From Agromyces laixinhei (GTDB lineage: Bacteria > Actinomycetota > Actinomycetes > Actinomycetales > Microbacteriaceae), in NCBI RefSeq assembly GCF_006337065.1, contig NZ_CP040872.1, positions 2,356,001 to 2,420,000 on the forward strand: a stretch of DNA of 64,000 bases. The letters are read 5' to 3'. A program made the translations under genes and the position numbers. Position 1 is the first letter of the stretch, and each line of letters opens with the position of its first letter. The notes beneath the pieces are model-generated. The model was not told the origin of the DNA. It made no database searches and saw only the letters and a program-made list of their open reading frames with translations. Of this stretch, positions 33,513-47,336 are shown one piece after another.

Positions 33513-34136
33513 GTGATCACCGACGTGACCGAAGACCTCGAACCGATCCAGCTGCGGGTCGCGCCTGCGAGCGAGGTTCCATTTTCCGATATCGAGGCCG
33601 TCTTCGGCACTCGCGGCGACCCCGCGCACTGCTGGTGCCAGTGGTACAAGATTCCGGGCAGCGACTGGCGCAGATTCGGCGACGAGGGGCTGCACGACCG
33701 GCTGAAAGAGCAGGTTCGCGCGACCGGTCTCGGGCGCGGGCTCATCGCCTACGACGGCGAGACTCCGGTCGGCTGGTGCGCCGTCGAACCGCGCACCGAC
33801 CTCCCCCGCATCCGCCAGAGCACCATCATCAAGGGCGGCACCGCGCATCCCGACTTCGACGACACCGCGGTCTGGGCGGTCTCGTGCTTCGTCGTGCCTC
33901 GCAATCATCGGGGCCGGGGCGTCGCTCGCGTACTCGCCGAGGCGGCCGTCGACTTCGCCCGCACTGGCGGGGCCCTCGTCGTCGAGGCCTACGCCGTCGA
34001 CCCGAAGATCCGCACGAAGGTGACAGCCGACGCGCTCTTCCACGGCACGGTCTCGATGTTCGCGCGCGCCGGATTCACCGAGGTCGCTCGCCCGAGAGCA
34101 GATCGAGCGATCATGCAGGTCGAGCTGACGAAGTAG
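33513..34136 (+). CDS. GNAT-family N-acetyltransferase
   Basis: 207 residues with a GNAT core: AVSCFVVPRNHRGRGVARVLAEAAVDFA (about 127-154) carries the R/Q-x-x-G-x-G/A acetyl-CoA loop, and the C-terminal MFARAGFTEVARPRA is the last strand. The N-terminal HCWCQWYKIPGSDWR is typical of a Cys/Trp-rich subfamily with unknown substrate. The GTG at 33513 is 6 nt after TAGGTT (33501-33506) with no Shine-Dalgarno, so it is probably leaderless. Confidence 0.88.
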   Translation: MITDVTEDLEPIQLRVAPASEVPFSDIEAVFGTRGDPAHCWCQWYKIPGSDWRRFGDEGLHDRLKEQVRATGLGRGLIAYDGETPVGWCAVEPRTDLPRIRQSTIIKGGTAHPDFDDTAVWAVSCFVVPRNHRGRGVARVLAEAAVDFARTGGALVVEAYAVDPKIRTKVTADALFHGTVSMFARAGFTEVARPRADRAIMQVELTK

Positions 34137-34196
34137 CGAAGCGCGAGCCGAGACCTCGGCCTTCGGCATCAGTCGCTCGAGAGATGTCCTCGGCTC

Positions 34197-34922
34197 TCAG
34201 TACCGCGCCTCGTGCCGCTTCGGCAACACGTGCCCCGGCAGCTCGGCGGATTCGGGGAACTCGCTCACGAACCAACCCTCGTATCCGAAGAGAAAGCCGA
34301 AGACGCGGTTGCGCACTTCGAGGCGCACCCTGAACACTCCATGGTCTTCATCGAACCGTTCGCGCAATTCGGCGTACCCCGAGAACAGCATCGGAAACCT
34401 GAAGTCGATCCACCCCTCGCGAAAGCGCTGCGCACCCGAACGCAGCAGCAGCGACCCGTCGGACTCCACTTCGAGCGTGAGATCGACGGCGAGGTGCTGG
34501 TGCGTGCCGAGGTAGTCGACCACGACGCACCGCCGCGGGTCGAACACCATCGTCGCGTCGAAGCGGCTCGAGCGCCGTCGGTCCGGCACCCGGTACTCGC
34601 GCACGAACGTCACGGTCTCCCGCCCGAACGGGTCGAGGTAGGCGTGGTTCTCGATCGTGAACGGCACATCACGGCCGACCTCGGGAATCAGGATGTTGCG
34701 GAGCCGCCCGAACTGCAGGAACGGCACCGTCCACCACGGTCCGCGCCGAACCCGCGTCATCACACCTCGGCCGACGCACGCATACCCGCCGTCGAGCGAG
34801 ACGCCGAAGCGCCGCTGCATCATCGGGTGCAGGCGTCGGAAATCGTCGCCGAGTGCCCGAGGGAACACCGCCCCGACCGTGGCGGATGCGACGGCCGGAA
34901 CGTCGCCGGCCGCGTCGGTCAT
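34197..34922 (-). CDS. DUF4166-domain protein
   Basis: 241 residues matching the DUF4166 pattern: FPRALGDDFRRLHPMMQRRFG near the start, PFTIENHAYLDPFGRETVTF in the middle, and WIDFRFPMLFSGYAELRERF near the end, which suggests a lipocalin/SRPBCC-like barrel. Function unknown. The start overlaps the stop of the SRPBCC gene (34919-34922, ATGA), so the two are translationally coupled and probably act together. Confidence 0.8.
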   Translation of the reverse strand: MTDAAGDVPAVASATVGAVFPRALGDDFRRLHPMMQRRFGVSLDGGYACVGRGVMTRVRRGPWWTVPFLQFGRLRNILIPEVGRDVPFTIENHAYLDPFGRETVTFVREYRVPDRRRSSRFDATMVFDPRRCVVVDYLGTHQHLAVDLTLEVESDGSLLLRSGAQRFREGWIDFRFPMLFSGYAELRERFDEDHGVFRVRLEVRNRVFGFLFGYEGWFVSEFPESAELPGHVLPKRHEARY

Positions 34923-35560
34923 GGGCTCCCCAGAGCGGCGAGGCTGTCGGGAACGAACGAGAACGCGCCGCGCGCGGGCGGTGAGGTGCGGCAACGCCGG
35001 GCACGGGGGCGCCCGCGCCGCCAGAACATCGCAGCCGATGCCACCGGCCAGTGCTCGGGCGGCGCGCCCGTCTCGGCCCAGATGCGAAGCCGATCGAAGC
35101 TCCACGCCGTCATCCAGCGCACGAACGGGCGGATGACGCGGTCTGCGAGCTTCCCGAATCCGGGCTCGTAGTCATACCCCGTGATGAAGCGCACACCGTC
35201 GGGAGTCTGGATATATCGCCAGTAGCCGCGGCCGTCGCGCAGCGGCGACCACGGGTCATCCGTGTCGAATCGCAGGGCCGAGGTCGCACCGCCGTCGGCG
35301 TTGGCTCGCTCGCCGATCGAGACGCCGGTGCCGCGGATGGTGTGCACGCCGAGCGCGCGTTCGTACGTGAACCGCGAACCGCCGCCGGGCAGCGAGCCAT
35401 CGGGCATGATCGAGGAGAAACGAAGATCCCACCGCGGGTGCAGCGACGGATCCTGCGTGAGCCGCCACACCTCGTCGAGGTCCGCGCGAATGAGGATCTC
35501 GATGTAGAGCCCATGAGCCCCCGACCTGCTCGTTCGAGCACGACTCGGGCGCCGTGACAT
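34919..35560 (-). CDS. SRPBCC (START-like) family protein
   Basis: 213 residues. The core begins LYIEILIRADLDEVWRLTQDP, a classic SRPBCC first strand and helix, followed by HPRWDLRFSSIMP and GYWRYIQTPDGVRFITGYDY. The fold binds hydrophobic ligands. The ATG at 35560 lies 9 nt after the der stop codon, so it is probably at the distal end of the der operon. Coupled by ATGA to the DUF4166 gene. Substrate unknown. Confidence 0.75.
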   Translation of the reverse strand: MSRRPSRARTSRSGAHGLYIEILIRADLDEVWRLTQDPSLHPRWDLRFSSIMPDGSLPGGGSRFTYERALGVHTIRGTGVSIGERANADGGATSALRFDTDDPWSPLRDGRGYWRYIQTPDGVRFITGYDYEPGFGKLADRVIRPFVRWMTAWSFDRLRIWAETGAPPEHWPVASAAMFWRRGRPRARRCRTSPPARGAFSFVPDSLAALGSP

Positions 35561-35569
35561 CCGCTCGCC

Positions 35570-37084
35570 CTACTTGTTGCGGTCGCGCCGCTCGCGCACG
35601 CGCATGTTGATGACGATGGGCGAGCCCTCGAAACCGTAGATCTCGCGCAGGCGCCGCTGGATGAACCGCCGGTAGCCCGGGTCGAGGAATCCGGTCGTGA
35701 ACAGCACGAAGGTCGGCGGTCGGCTGGCCGCCTGGGTGCCGAACAGCACGCGAGGCTGCTTGCCGCCGCGCACCGGGTGCGGGTGCTCCTGCGTCAACTC
35801 GGTGAGGAACGCATTGAACTTGCCGGTCGGAATTCGCGTGTCCCACGACTCGAGCGCCGTTTCGAGTGCCGGTACGAGCTTCTCGAGGTGGCGGCCGGTC
35901 TTCGCAGAGATGTTGACGCGAGGTGCCCACGACACGTGGTGCAGGTCTTGTTCGATCTCTCGCTCGAGGTACCGGCGGCGTTCGTCGTCGAGCAGGTCCC
36001 ACTTGTTGTAGGCGAGCACGAGCGCGCGCCCCGACTCGAGCACGAGGTCGATGATGCGCACGTCTTGTTCGGAGATCGGCACCGAGACGTCGAGGAGCAC
36101 GACGGCGACCTCGGCCTTCTCGAGCGCCGCCTGGGTGCGGAGCGAGGCGTAGAAATCGGCGCCCTGCTGCAGGTGCACGCGGCGGCGGATGCCGGCGGTG
36201 TCGACGAAGCGCCAGATCTTGCCGCCGAGTTCGATCTGCTCGTCGACCGGATCGCGCGTGGTGCCCGCGAGTTCGTTCACGACGACGCGCTCTTCGCCTG
36301 CCGACTTGTTGAGCAGGCTGGACTTTCCCACGTTCGGGCGTCCGAGGATCGCGACCCGGCGCGGGCCGCCGAACTCGTCTTTGGCGACGGCGGAGACCTG
36401 CGGCAGCACGGTGAAGACCGATTCGAGCATGTCGGCGACGCCGCGGCCGTGCAGAGCCGAGACGGGGTACGGCTCGCCGAGGCCGAGGTTCCAGAGTGCG
36501 GCCGCCTCGGGCTCCTGCCGAACGTCGTCGACCTTGTTCGCCAGCAGGAAGACGGGCTTGTCTGCCTTGCGGAGCAGTCGCACGACGTGCTCGTCGGTCG
36601 ACGTCGCCCCGACGGTTGCGTCGACGACGAAGAGCACGACGTCGCAGAGGTCGATCGCGACCTCGGCCTGCGCGGCGACGGAGGCGTCGATGCCCTTCGC
36701 ATCGGGCTCCCAGCCGCCGGTGTCGACGAGGGTGAATCGGCGGTCGAGGTACTCGCCCTTGTACGACACACGGTCGCGGGTGACACCCGGCGTGTCTTCG
36801 ACGACGGCCTCGCGTCGCCCGAGGATGCGGTTGACGAGGGCGGACTTGCCGACATTCGGGCGGCCGACGATCGCGATGACGGGCAGCGCGGGCAGGTAGC
36901 GGATGCCCTCCTCGCCCTCCTCCGACAGTTCGAGCACGTCGAGGTCGTCGTCGTCGAGCGCGTAGTCGGCGAGTCCCGACCGCAGCGTGGCCGCACGCCG
37001 CTCGGCAAGATCGTCGTCGACGCTTTCGAGGCGCTCGGCGAGATCGTCGTCGGGAGCGTCGAAGTCTTCGCCCTGATCGGTCAT
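35570..37084 (-). CDS. der: Ribosome-assembly GTPase Der (EngA)
   Basis: 504 residues with two tandem G domains and a C-terminal KH-like domain, needed for 50S maturation. G1 motifs are [13 protein letters not shown] (about 73-85) and [13 protein letters not shown] (about 250-262); NKVD and NKWD are the G4 motifs; DTGGW and DTAGI are the G3 motifs. An acidic N-terminal extension of about 65 residues is common in actinobacterial Der. The start overlaps the cmk stop by 4 bp (ATGA). Confidence 0.96.
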   Translation of the reverse strand: MTDQGEDFDAPDDDLAERLESVDDDLAERRAATLRSGLADYALDDDDLDVLELSEEGEEGIRYLPALPVIAIVGRPNVGKSALVNRILGRREAVVEDTPGVTRDRVSYKGEYLDRRFTLVDTGGWEPDAKGIDASVAAQAEVAIDLCDVVLFVVDATVGATSTDEHVVRLLRKADKPVFLLANKVDDVRQEPEAAALWNLGLGEPYPVSALHGRGVADMLESVFTVLPQVSAVAKDEFGGPRRVAILGRPNVGKSSLLNKSAGEERVVVNELAGTTRDPVDEQIELGGKIWRFVDTAGIRRRVHLQQGADFYASLRTQAALEKAEVAVVLLDVSVPISEQDVRIIDLVLESGRALVLAYNKWDLLDDERRRYLEREIEQDLHHVSWAPRVNISAKTGRHLEKLVPALETALESWDTRIPTGKFNAFLTELTQEHPHPVRGGKQPRVLFGTQAASRPPTFVLFTTGFLDPGYRRFIQRRLREIYGFEGSPIVINMRVRERRDRNK

Positions 37085-37809
37085 GGTGTCTCCTCTGAAA
37101 TCTGTGTGCCCGGCACGCTCGACTCGGGAGCGAACGCCGGCTGCGCCGCGCGGATCACGCCGATCACCGCATCGACCGTCTGGTCGAAGTCGAGTTCGGT
37201 CGAATCGACGGTGGTGACGCCGGGCGCCGCGGTCATGAAGTCCACGACCTTGGAGTCCGCCGCGTCGCGCCTCCGCAACTGCTCTCCCACTGCCTCGGCC
37301 GATGATCCGGCCAGCTCGGCGGAGCGCCTGCCCATTCTAACTGCTTCGGATGCTGTGAGGAGGATGCGAACAGGCGCATCCGGCGCGACCACGGTCGTGA
37401 TGTCGCGCCCCTCGACGACGATGCCGTCGGTATCGACGGCCGCCATGATCGACCGGAACAACTCGATCAGATGCCGGCGCACCTCGGGCACGCGCGCGAC
37501 GGCACTCACGACCGCAGAGATCTGCGGGTCGCGGATCGCCTCGGTCACATCGGTGTCGCCGACCTGCACGGCGTAGCCGGTCGGATCGGTGCCGATGCGG
37601 TAGTCGAACGAATCCAGACACGAGACGACGGATGCCGCGTCGCCGGTGTCGACTCCGGATGCCTCGGCGTGCCACGCCAACGCCCGATACGCGGCGCCCG
37701 TGTCGAGGAAGCCGAAGTCGAGCCGGCGCGCGACCTCTTTCGACACGCTCGACTTTCCGCTGCCGGCCGGGCCGTCGACGGCCACGACGAGCGGGATGAC
37801 CGGTGCCAC
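37081..37809 (-). CDS. cmk: Cytidylate kinase
   Basis: 242 residues that phosphorylate CMP/dCMP with [22 protein letters not shown] (P-loop, about 12-30), [15 protein letters not shown] (CMP site) and [19 protein letters not shown] (about 117-135) identify the family. The GTG at 37809 begins 2 nt after the tyrA stop; a TTG at 37815 overlapping the stop is an alternative. Middle gene of the leftward scpA-to-der operon. Confidence 0.95.
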   Translation of the reverse strand: MAPVIPLVVAVDGPAGSGKSSVSKEVARRLDFGFLDTGAAYRALAWHAEASGVDTGDAASVVSCLDSFDYRIGTDPTGYAVQVGDTDVTEAIRDPQISAVVSAVARVPEVRRHLIELFRSIMAAVDTDGIVVEGRDITTVVAPDAPVRILLTASEAVRMGRRSAELAGSSAEAVGEQLRRRDAADSKVVDFMTAAPGVTTVDSTELDFDQTVDAVIGVIRAAQPAFAPESSVPGTQISEETP

Positions 37810-37811
37810 GT

Positions 37812-38894
37812 TCAACCTGCAATCCGCCAGCCGCGCGCGGCCAGCTCATCGGTGAGGTGCTGCTGCATCTCGGGGAGCACCGAAATCTCGGCGAGGCCGA
37901 TCTGCGCCTCCGGCGAGTGCTCGAGGCGCAGGTCTTCGATGTTGGCGCCGGCTTCGCCGACGTCGTTGAAGAGCCGCGCGAGCTGGCCGGGCCGGTCGTC
38001 GATCATGACGATGAGGCTCGAGTAGCGACGGTCGACGCCGTGCTTGCCAGGCAGGCGCTCGACGCCCGTGTTGCCGCCGAAGAGCTCTTCGGTGACGCGG
38101 CGACGGGCGCCCGGCGCATCCAGGTTGTCGAGCGCGTCGAGAAAGCGATCGAGATCGTCGCGGTAGCCGTGGAGGATCTCGGCGACCGGCCCGGCGTTCT
38201 GCCCGAGGATCTGCACCCAGAGCTCGGGGTCGCTCGCCGCGACCCGCGTGACGTCGCGAAGACCTTGCCCTGCGAGGTTCACCGAGGCGTGCGGTGCGTC
38301 GATCAGGCGACGGGCCATGAGGCTCGAGACGACCTGCGGCACGTGCGAGACGAGCGCGACGGCGTCGTCGTGCTGCTCGGGCGTGAGCTCGACGAGCGTG
38401 GCCCCGAGATCGAGGATGAGGTCGTCGATCGCCGACCCGTCTTGATAGGAGATGCCGCCGTGGGCGGCGACCACCCACGGGCGGCCGACGAAGAGATCGG
38501 CACGACCCGACATCGGGCCGCCACGCTCGCGCCCGGCCATGGGGTGGGTACCGATGTACCGCGAGAGGTCGGCGCCGCGCGCCTTCAGGTCTTCGTAGAC
38601 GGCGAGCTTCACGCTCGCCACATCGGTGACGATCGCGTCGGGGTGAGCATCGAGCTCGGCGGCGACGACGTCCGCGGTCACATCGGGCGGAACGCACACG
38701 ACGACGAGCTGCGGACGATCACTCGCAGCGGCGGGCCGGCCCGCACCGTAGTCGACCGCGATCGCGAGATGCGTCGGCGAGGCATCGGCGAGGATCACCT
38801 CGACGCCTTTCGCGCGCAGCCCGAGCCCGATGCTCGCGCCGAGCAGGCCGACGCCGACCACGCGCACCGGACCGGTCAGACGTGATTCGGTCAC
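37812..38894 (-). CDS. tyrA: Prephenate dehydrogenase with C-terminal ACT domain
   Basis: 360 residues that oxidatively decarboxylate prephenate to 4-hydroxyphenylpyruvate for tyrosine synthesis with NAD(P)+. The N-terminal Rossmann motif is [15 protein letters not shown] (about 12-26), with [12 protein letters not shown] (His catalytic, about 117) and [12 protein letters not shown] in the helical dimer domain. The last about 75 residues ([20 protein letters not shown]) form an ACT domain, probably for tyrosine feedback. Lies between rluB and cmk as in many actinobacteria. Confidence 0.95.
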   Translation of the reverse strand: MTESRLTGPVRVVGVGLLGASIGLGLRAKGVEVILADASPTHLAIAVDYGAGRPAAASDRPQLVVVCVPPDVTADVVAAELDAHPDAIVTDVASVKLAVYEDLKARGADLSRYIGTHPMAGRERGGPMSGRADLFVGRPWVVAAHGGISYQDGSAIDDLILDLGATLVELTPEQHDDAVALVSHVPQVVSSLMARRLIDAPHASVNLAGQGLRDVTRVAASDPELWVQILGQNAGPVAEILHGYRDDLDRFLDALDNLDAPGARRRVTEELFGGNTGVERLPGKHGVDRRYSSLIVMIDDRPGQLARLFNDVGEAGANIEDLRLEHSPEAQIGLAEISVLPEMQQHLTDELAARGWRIAG

Positions 38895-39706
38895 GACTCA
38901 CCTTCGTTCGGGTCGGCGCCGTCATCGCGGCCAGCATCCGCGGCGCGGGAGATGGTGAGCAGCTGGCCCAGCTCCACTGTAGTCAACTCGCGCAGGTGGC
39001 CTGATCGGAGGGTGCCGAGGTTCAGCGGCCCGAAGCTGCGGCGCACGAGGTCGACGACCGGGTGCCCCACCGCGTCGAGCATGCGGCGCACGATGCGGTT
39101 TCGGCCGGAATGGAGCGTGAGCTCGACCATCGAGTGCCGATCGTCGCCCTGCTGCTGCAGGATGCGCGCCCGGTCGGCGGCGATGGGCCCGTCGTCGAGC
39201 TCGATGCCGTTCTTCAGCTGTTGGATGACCTGGGGTGTGACGCGGCCGGCGACCTTCGCGATGTACGTCTTCGAGACGCCGAACGACGGGTGCGCGAGCA
39301 CGTGAGCCAGGTCGCCGTCGTTCGTGAGCAACAGCAGGCCGCTCGTCTCGGCATCGAGTCGGCCGACGTTGAACACGCGATCTTCGAGGTCGTCGGTGAA
39401 CCGCGTGAGGTCGGGTCGCCCCTGCTCGTCACGCATCGACGAGACGACGCCACGCGGCTTGTTCAGCATGTAGTAGCGCTTCGCGGGGTCGAGTTGCACG
39501 GCGACGCCGTCGACGGCGACGAGGTCGGTCTCGGGGTCGATGCGGCGGCCGAGCTCGGTGACGACCACGCCGTTCACCTCGACACGGCCCTCGACGATGT
39601 ACTGCTCGGAGACGCGCCGGCTCGCGACGCCGGCCGCGGCAAGCACCTTCTGCAGTCGAACGCCCTCGGGCGCCGGCTCGCCGCCCCAGCCGGTCGTGTC
39701 AGTCAA
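38891..39706 (-). CDS. rluB: 23S rRNA pseudouridine synthase RluB-like
   Basis: 271 residues. The S4 RNA-binding domain (RLQKVLAAAGVASRRVSEQ, GRVEVNGVVV) is followed by the synthase domain with GRLDAETSGLLLLTNDGDLAH (catalytic Asp about 114). The TTG at 39706 is the start supported by GGAAGG 8 nt upstream and overlaps scpB by 8 bp; a distant upstream start would intrude on scpB. Homologue of Rv1711, coupled to tyrA by ATGA. Confidence 0.93.
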   Translation of the reverse strand: MTDTTGWGGEPAPEGVRLQKVLAAAGVASRRVSEQYIVEGRVEVNGVVVTELGRRIDPETDLVAVDGVAVQLDPAKRYYMLNKPRGVVSSMRDEQGRPDLTRFTDDLEDRVFNVGRLDAETSGLLLLTNDGDLAHVLAHPSFGVSKTYIAKVAGRVTPQVIQQLKNGIELDDGPIAADRARILQQQGDDRHSMVELTLHSGRNRIVRRMLDAVGHPVVDLVRRSFGPLNLGTLRSGHLRELTTVELGQLLTISRAADAGRDDGADPNEGES

Positions 39707-40421
39707 GATCGAATCCTTCCTGGCCGTCGTCGAGCAACGGCGAGATGTGGGGCAGTTCGTCGAGCGAGTTGATTCCCAGATTCGTGAGCAGCAGCTCGGT
39801 CGTGCCGTAGAGGATCGCGCCCGTCTCTGCATCGGTGTCGACCTCGGTCACGAGCCCGCGGCCGAGCAGCGTGCGCACGACCGAATCGACGTTCACCGCG
39901 CGGATCGACGCGACCTGCGAGCGCGAGATCGGCTGCTTGTAGGCGATCACCGAGAGCGTCTCGAGCGCCGCCTGCGACAACCGCGTCGACGACTGCGTGA
40001 GCACGAAGTCGGCGACGAGGGTGTCGTACTCGGCACGCACATAGAAGCGCCAGCCCCCGCCGACCTCACGGAGCTCGAACCCGCGACGGGTGCTTGGCGC
40101 CTCGGGCTCCCCCGCGACATCCGTTCGCGGTTCGCCCGACGCACCGGCACCGTCGTAGTCCGTCCGAAGTCGCGCGATCGACGCACGCACCTCGGCGACC
40201 GGCCGGGCGACGGCGGCCGCGAGCGACACGACGCTCTGCGGCTCATCGGCGATGAAGAGGATCGCCTCGAGGGCACGGTCGAGATCGAGCCGCGGCTGGC
40301 CCGGCACGTCGAGCGGGGTCGCGACCGACACCTCGGGGCCGTTGCCCTCGCCCGCGTTCATCGCGTCGGCACTCTGCCCGTCGGGCGCGTCCGTCGCCGC
40401 GACATCCGTCTCACTCGTCAT
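39699..40421 (-). CDS. scpB: Segregation and condensation protein ScpB
   Basis: 240 residues, two winged helices (ALEAILFIADEPQSVVSLAA; QAALETLSVIAYKQPISRSQ then VASIRAVNVDSVVRTLLGRG). It is the kite subunit that binds ScpA and SMC to form the condensin complex. The N-terminal 40 residues are low-complexity. Overlaps scpA by 11 bp and rluB by 8 bp, so all three are coupled. Confidence 0.94.
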   Translation of the reverse strand: MTSETDVAATDAPDGQSADAMNAGEGNGPEVSVATPLDVPGQPRLDLDRALEAILFIADEPQSVVSLAAAVARPVAEVRASIARLRTDYDGAGASGEPRTDVAGEPEAPSTRRGFELREVGGGWRFYVRAEYDTLVADFVLTQSSTRLSQAALETLSVIAYKQPISRSQVASIRAVNVDSVVRTLLGRGLVTEVDTDAETGAILYGTTELLLTNLGINSLDELPHISPLLDDGQEGFDLD

Positions 40422-41328
40422 AGTCAGCCCCCAGGCTCTCGAGGTTCTCGTCAGACCAGTTCTCGGCCGACCAGCGCAACGTCAGCTCGCCGAGCGGCTC
40501 GAGCTGTTCGAAGCCGATCGCCGCGTGCCGGTAGAGCTCGAGCACCGCAAGGAATCGTGCGACGACGACCCCCGGCCGCCCGACGCCGGCGATCAGCTGG
40601 CGGAACGTGACTGGGTCGCCGCGGCGGAGCACTGCCACGACGTGCGCCGCCTGCTCGCGGATCGACACGAGCGGCGCGTGCAGGTGATCGAGACCGACGA
40701 TCGGAATCTCGCGTGGCGTGAGCGCCAGGGTCGCGAGCGCGGCGAAGTCTTCGACCGACAGTGTCCAGAGCAGCTCGGGAGCGCGCTGGCGGAACTGCTC
40801 TTCGAGCCGCACGTTGCGGGCATGCCGCCGCGACTCCTGCTCGAGGTGGCCCGAGAACCATCGGGCTGACTCTTTGAAGGCGCGATACTGCAGCAGTCGC
40901 GCGAAGAGCAGGTCGCGGGCCTCGAGGAGGACCACGTCTTCGGCGTCGACGAGTTCGCCCTGTGGAAGCAGGCCGGCGACCTTCAGGTCGAGCAGCGTCG
41001 CCGCGACGACCAGGAACTCGGAGGCGCGATCGAGCTCCTCTTCGGAATCGAGGCCTCGCAGGTACGAGATGAACTCGTCGGTGACCGCCGAGAGCGAGAC
41101 CTCGGTGATGTCGAGCTCGTGCTTCGTGATGAGCGAGAGCAGCAGGTCGAACGGACCCTCGAAGTTCGTGAGGGCGACACGGAAGCCGCGTTCGTCGGTC
41201 GCGCCCTCGGCCGGCACCGTCGTCGCCGAGTCATCAGGCCGCGCCTGCGCGTGCTCCGCCTCGGCCGACTCCGTCGCGCCGTGCGCGTGCTGCTCGGGGG
41301 CCGAAGCCGCCTCAGGCGACCGCGCCAC
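40411..41328 (-). CDS. scpA: Segregation and condensation protein ScpA
   Basis: 305 residues, the kleisin of the SMC-ScpAB complex. After a 50-residue acidic, Ala-rich N-terminal extension the kleisin domain starts FRVALTNFEGPFDLLLSLIT then KHELDITEVSLSAVTDEF (about 49-85), and the C-terminal winged helix contains ELYRHAAIGFEQLEPLGEL. Overlaps the parA gene by 17 bp. Confidence 0.94.
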   Translation of the reverse strand: MARSPEAASAPEQHAHGATESAEAEHAQARPDDSATTVPAEGATDERGFRVALTNFEGPFDLLLSLITKHELDITEVSLSAVTDEFISYLRGLDSEEELDRASEFLVVAATLLDLKVAGLLPQGELVDAEDVVLLEARDLLFARLLQYRAFKESARWFSGHLEQESRRHARNVRLEEQFRQRAPELLWTLSVEDFAALATLALTPREIPIVGLDHLHAPLVSIREQAAHVVAVLRRGDPVTFRQLIAGVGRPGVVVARFLAVLELYRHAAIGFEQLEPLGELTLRWSAENWSDENLESLGADYDE

Positions 41329-42196
41329 GGAAGACCAGCTCCCTGGCGAGCTGGCGGTACGCCTTCGACGCCTGGTGCTCGGGTGCGAACTCGGTGATCG
41401 GGGTACCGGCGACGCTCGCGTCGGGAAACTTCACGGTGCGCGAGATGACCGTCTCGAGCACCTTGTCGCCGAATGCGTCGACGACGCGCTCGAGCACCTC
41501 TCGGGAGTGCAGGGTGCGGGCGTCGAACATCGTCGCGAGGATACCGTCGAGCTGGATCGCCGGGTTCAGCCGATCGCGCACCTTGTCGATCGTCTCGATG
41601 AGCAGCGCCACGCCGCGCAGAGCGAAGTACTCGCACTCGAGCGGAATGACGACGCCGTGGCTCGCCGTGAGCGCGTTGACGGTGAGCAGGCCGAGCGACG
41701 GCTGGCAGTCGATGAGGATGACGTCGTAGTCGGCCGAGACGCGGCGCAGCACGCTCGCGAGGATCTGCTCACGGGCGACCTCGGTGACGAGGTGCACTTC
41801 GGCCGCCGAGAGGTCGATGTTCGCGGGGATCACGTCGAGCCCTTCGACGCTCGTCTGCTGGATGACCTCTGCAGGGTCGAGGGTGCGCGAGAGCAGCAGG
41901 TCGTAGATCGTCGGCACGTCGTGCGTCGGCACGCCGAGTCCGGCCGAGAGCGCGCCCTGCGGGTCGAAGTCGATCGCGAGCACCCGGCGGCCGTACTCGG
42001 CGAGCGTGGCGCCGAGATTGATCGTCGTGGTCGTCTTGCCGACCCCGCCCTTCTGGTTGCAGAGGGCGATGATGCGTGCCGGGCCGTGCGTGGTGAGGGT
42101 GACGGGCTCGGGGAACTCGCGATACGGGCGACCAGTGGGACCGAACTCCGGCGGAGTGGCGATTCCGTCCGCTGAGTGGTGCGTCTGGTGCGTCAC
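41312..42196 (-). CDS. ParA-family chromosome-partitioning ATPase
   Basis: 294 residues with deviant Walker A IALCNQKGGVGKTTTTINLG (about 42-61), VLAIDFDPQGALSAGLGV and VILIDCQPSLGLLTVNAL. Homologue of Rv1708, located beside scpAB and not beside parB, so it is distinct from the main Soj/ParA. The ATG at 42196 has GGAGAG upstream. Probably the first gene of the scpA-scpB-rluB-tyrA-cmk-der operon; 42 bp separate it from xerD. Confidence 0.93.
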   Translation of the reverse strand: MTHQTHHSADGIATPPEFGPTGRPYREFPEPVTLTTHGPARIIALCNQKGGVGKTTTTINLGATLAEYGRRVLAIDFDPQGALSAGLGVPTHDVPTIYDLLLSRTLDPAEVIQQTSVEGLDVIPANIDLSAAEVHLVTEVAREQILASVLRRVSADYDVILIDCQPSLGLLTVNALTASHGVVIPLECEYFALRGVALLIETIDKVRDRLNPAIQLDGILATMFDARTLHSREVLERVVDAFGDKVLETVISRTVKFPDASVAGTPITEFAPEHQASKAYRQLARELVFRGAVA

Positions 42197-42238
42197 GTGT
42201 CAACTCTCTCCTGTGGCAAGGCGTGTGCTTGGTCGATT

Positions 42239-43137
42239 CTAGCGAGCGCGCGGGTGCGCTGCCGTGTACATCTCCCGGAGTGTGTCGGCTGTGACGAGCG
42301 TGTAGATCTGGGTGGTCGCGACCGACGAGTGACCGAGCAGCTCCTGCACGACGCGCACATCGGCGCCGCCCTCGAGCAGGTGCGTCGCGAACGAGTGCCG
42401 CAGCGTGTGCGGCGAGACGGATGTCGCGAGCCCCGCGATCTCGGCGGCATCGCGGATCGCCTCCCATGCGGCCTGCCGCGACATCCGCTTGCCGCGAACG
42501 CCGAGGAAGAGTGCCGGCGTCGCCGTGCCGCGCGCCGAGAGGAGCGGTCTCGCCCGCACCAGGTAGGCGTCGACGGCTCGTCGGGCGTAGCTGCCGAGCG
42601 GCACGATACGCTGCTTGCCGCCCTTGCCGAAGAGCCGCACCACCTCTTGGTCGACGAGGTCGTCGACGTTGAGCGACACGGCCTCCGACACCCGGGCGCC
42701 CGTGGCATACAGCACCTCGAGCAGCGCGGTGTCGCGCAGATCGGTCGGTTCGTCGCCGCCTGCGGCCGCGATGAGCGCCTCGATGTCGTCGACCGGGATC
42801 GCCTTGGGCAGGCGCATCGGAAGCTTCGGGGGGCGGAGCAGGCGCGAGACGTCCTCCGCCACGAGACCCTCCTCGGCGAGGAAGCGGTGCAGGCCGCGAA
42901 CGGCCGACAGCACTCGGGCGATCGACGAGGTCGCGAGCGGCGGTATGCGATCGGCGCCGAGAAAGCGAACGAACGCCGAGAGGTCCTGTTCGGTCGCCGC
43001 GGACGGCTCGCCGATGCCCTCGGCTTCGAGCCAGTCGGTGTAGATGCCGAGGTCGCGCCGGTACGACGAGGTGGTGTTCGGTGCGAGCCCCCGCTCCACG
43101 GCCAGGTGCCGCAGGTAGTCGTCGACGGGGGTTCGGG

Positions 43138-43141
<4 letters not shown>
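42239..43141 (-). CDS. xerD: Tyrosine recombinase XerD
   Basis: 300 residues. The N-terminal SAM-like domain ([21 protein letters not shown]) and catalytic domain have R in GARVSEA, K in [12 protein letters not shown]-x-x-R in [13 protein letters not shown] in [13 protein letters not shown] and the nucleophile Tyr in IYTLVT. It resolves chromosome dimers at dif with XerC and FtsK. Overlaps the NUDIX gene stop by 4 bp (ATGA). Homologue of Rv1701. Confidence 0.96.
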
Positions 43142-47327
<4,186 letters not shown>

Positions 47328-47336
47328 CGCCTGCCC

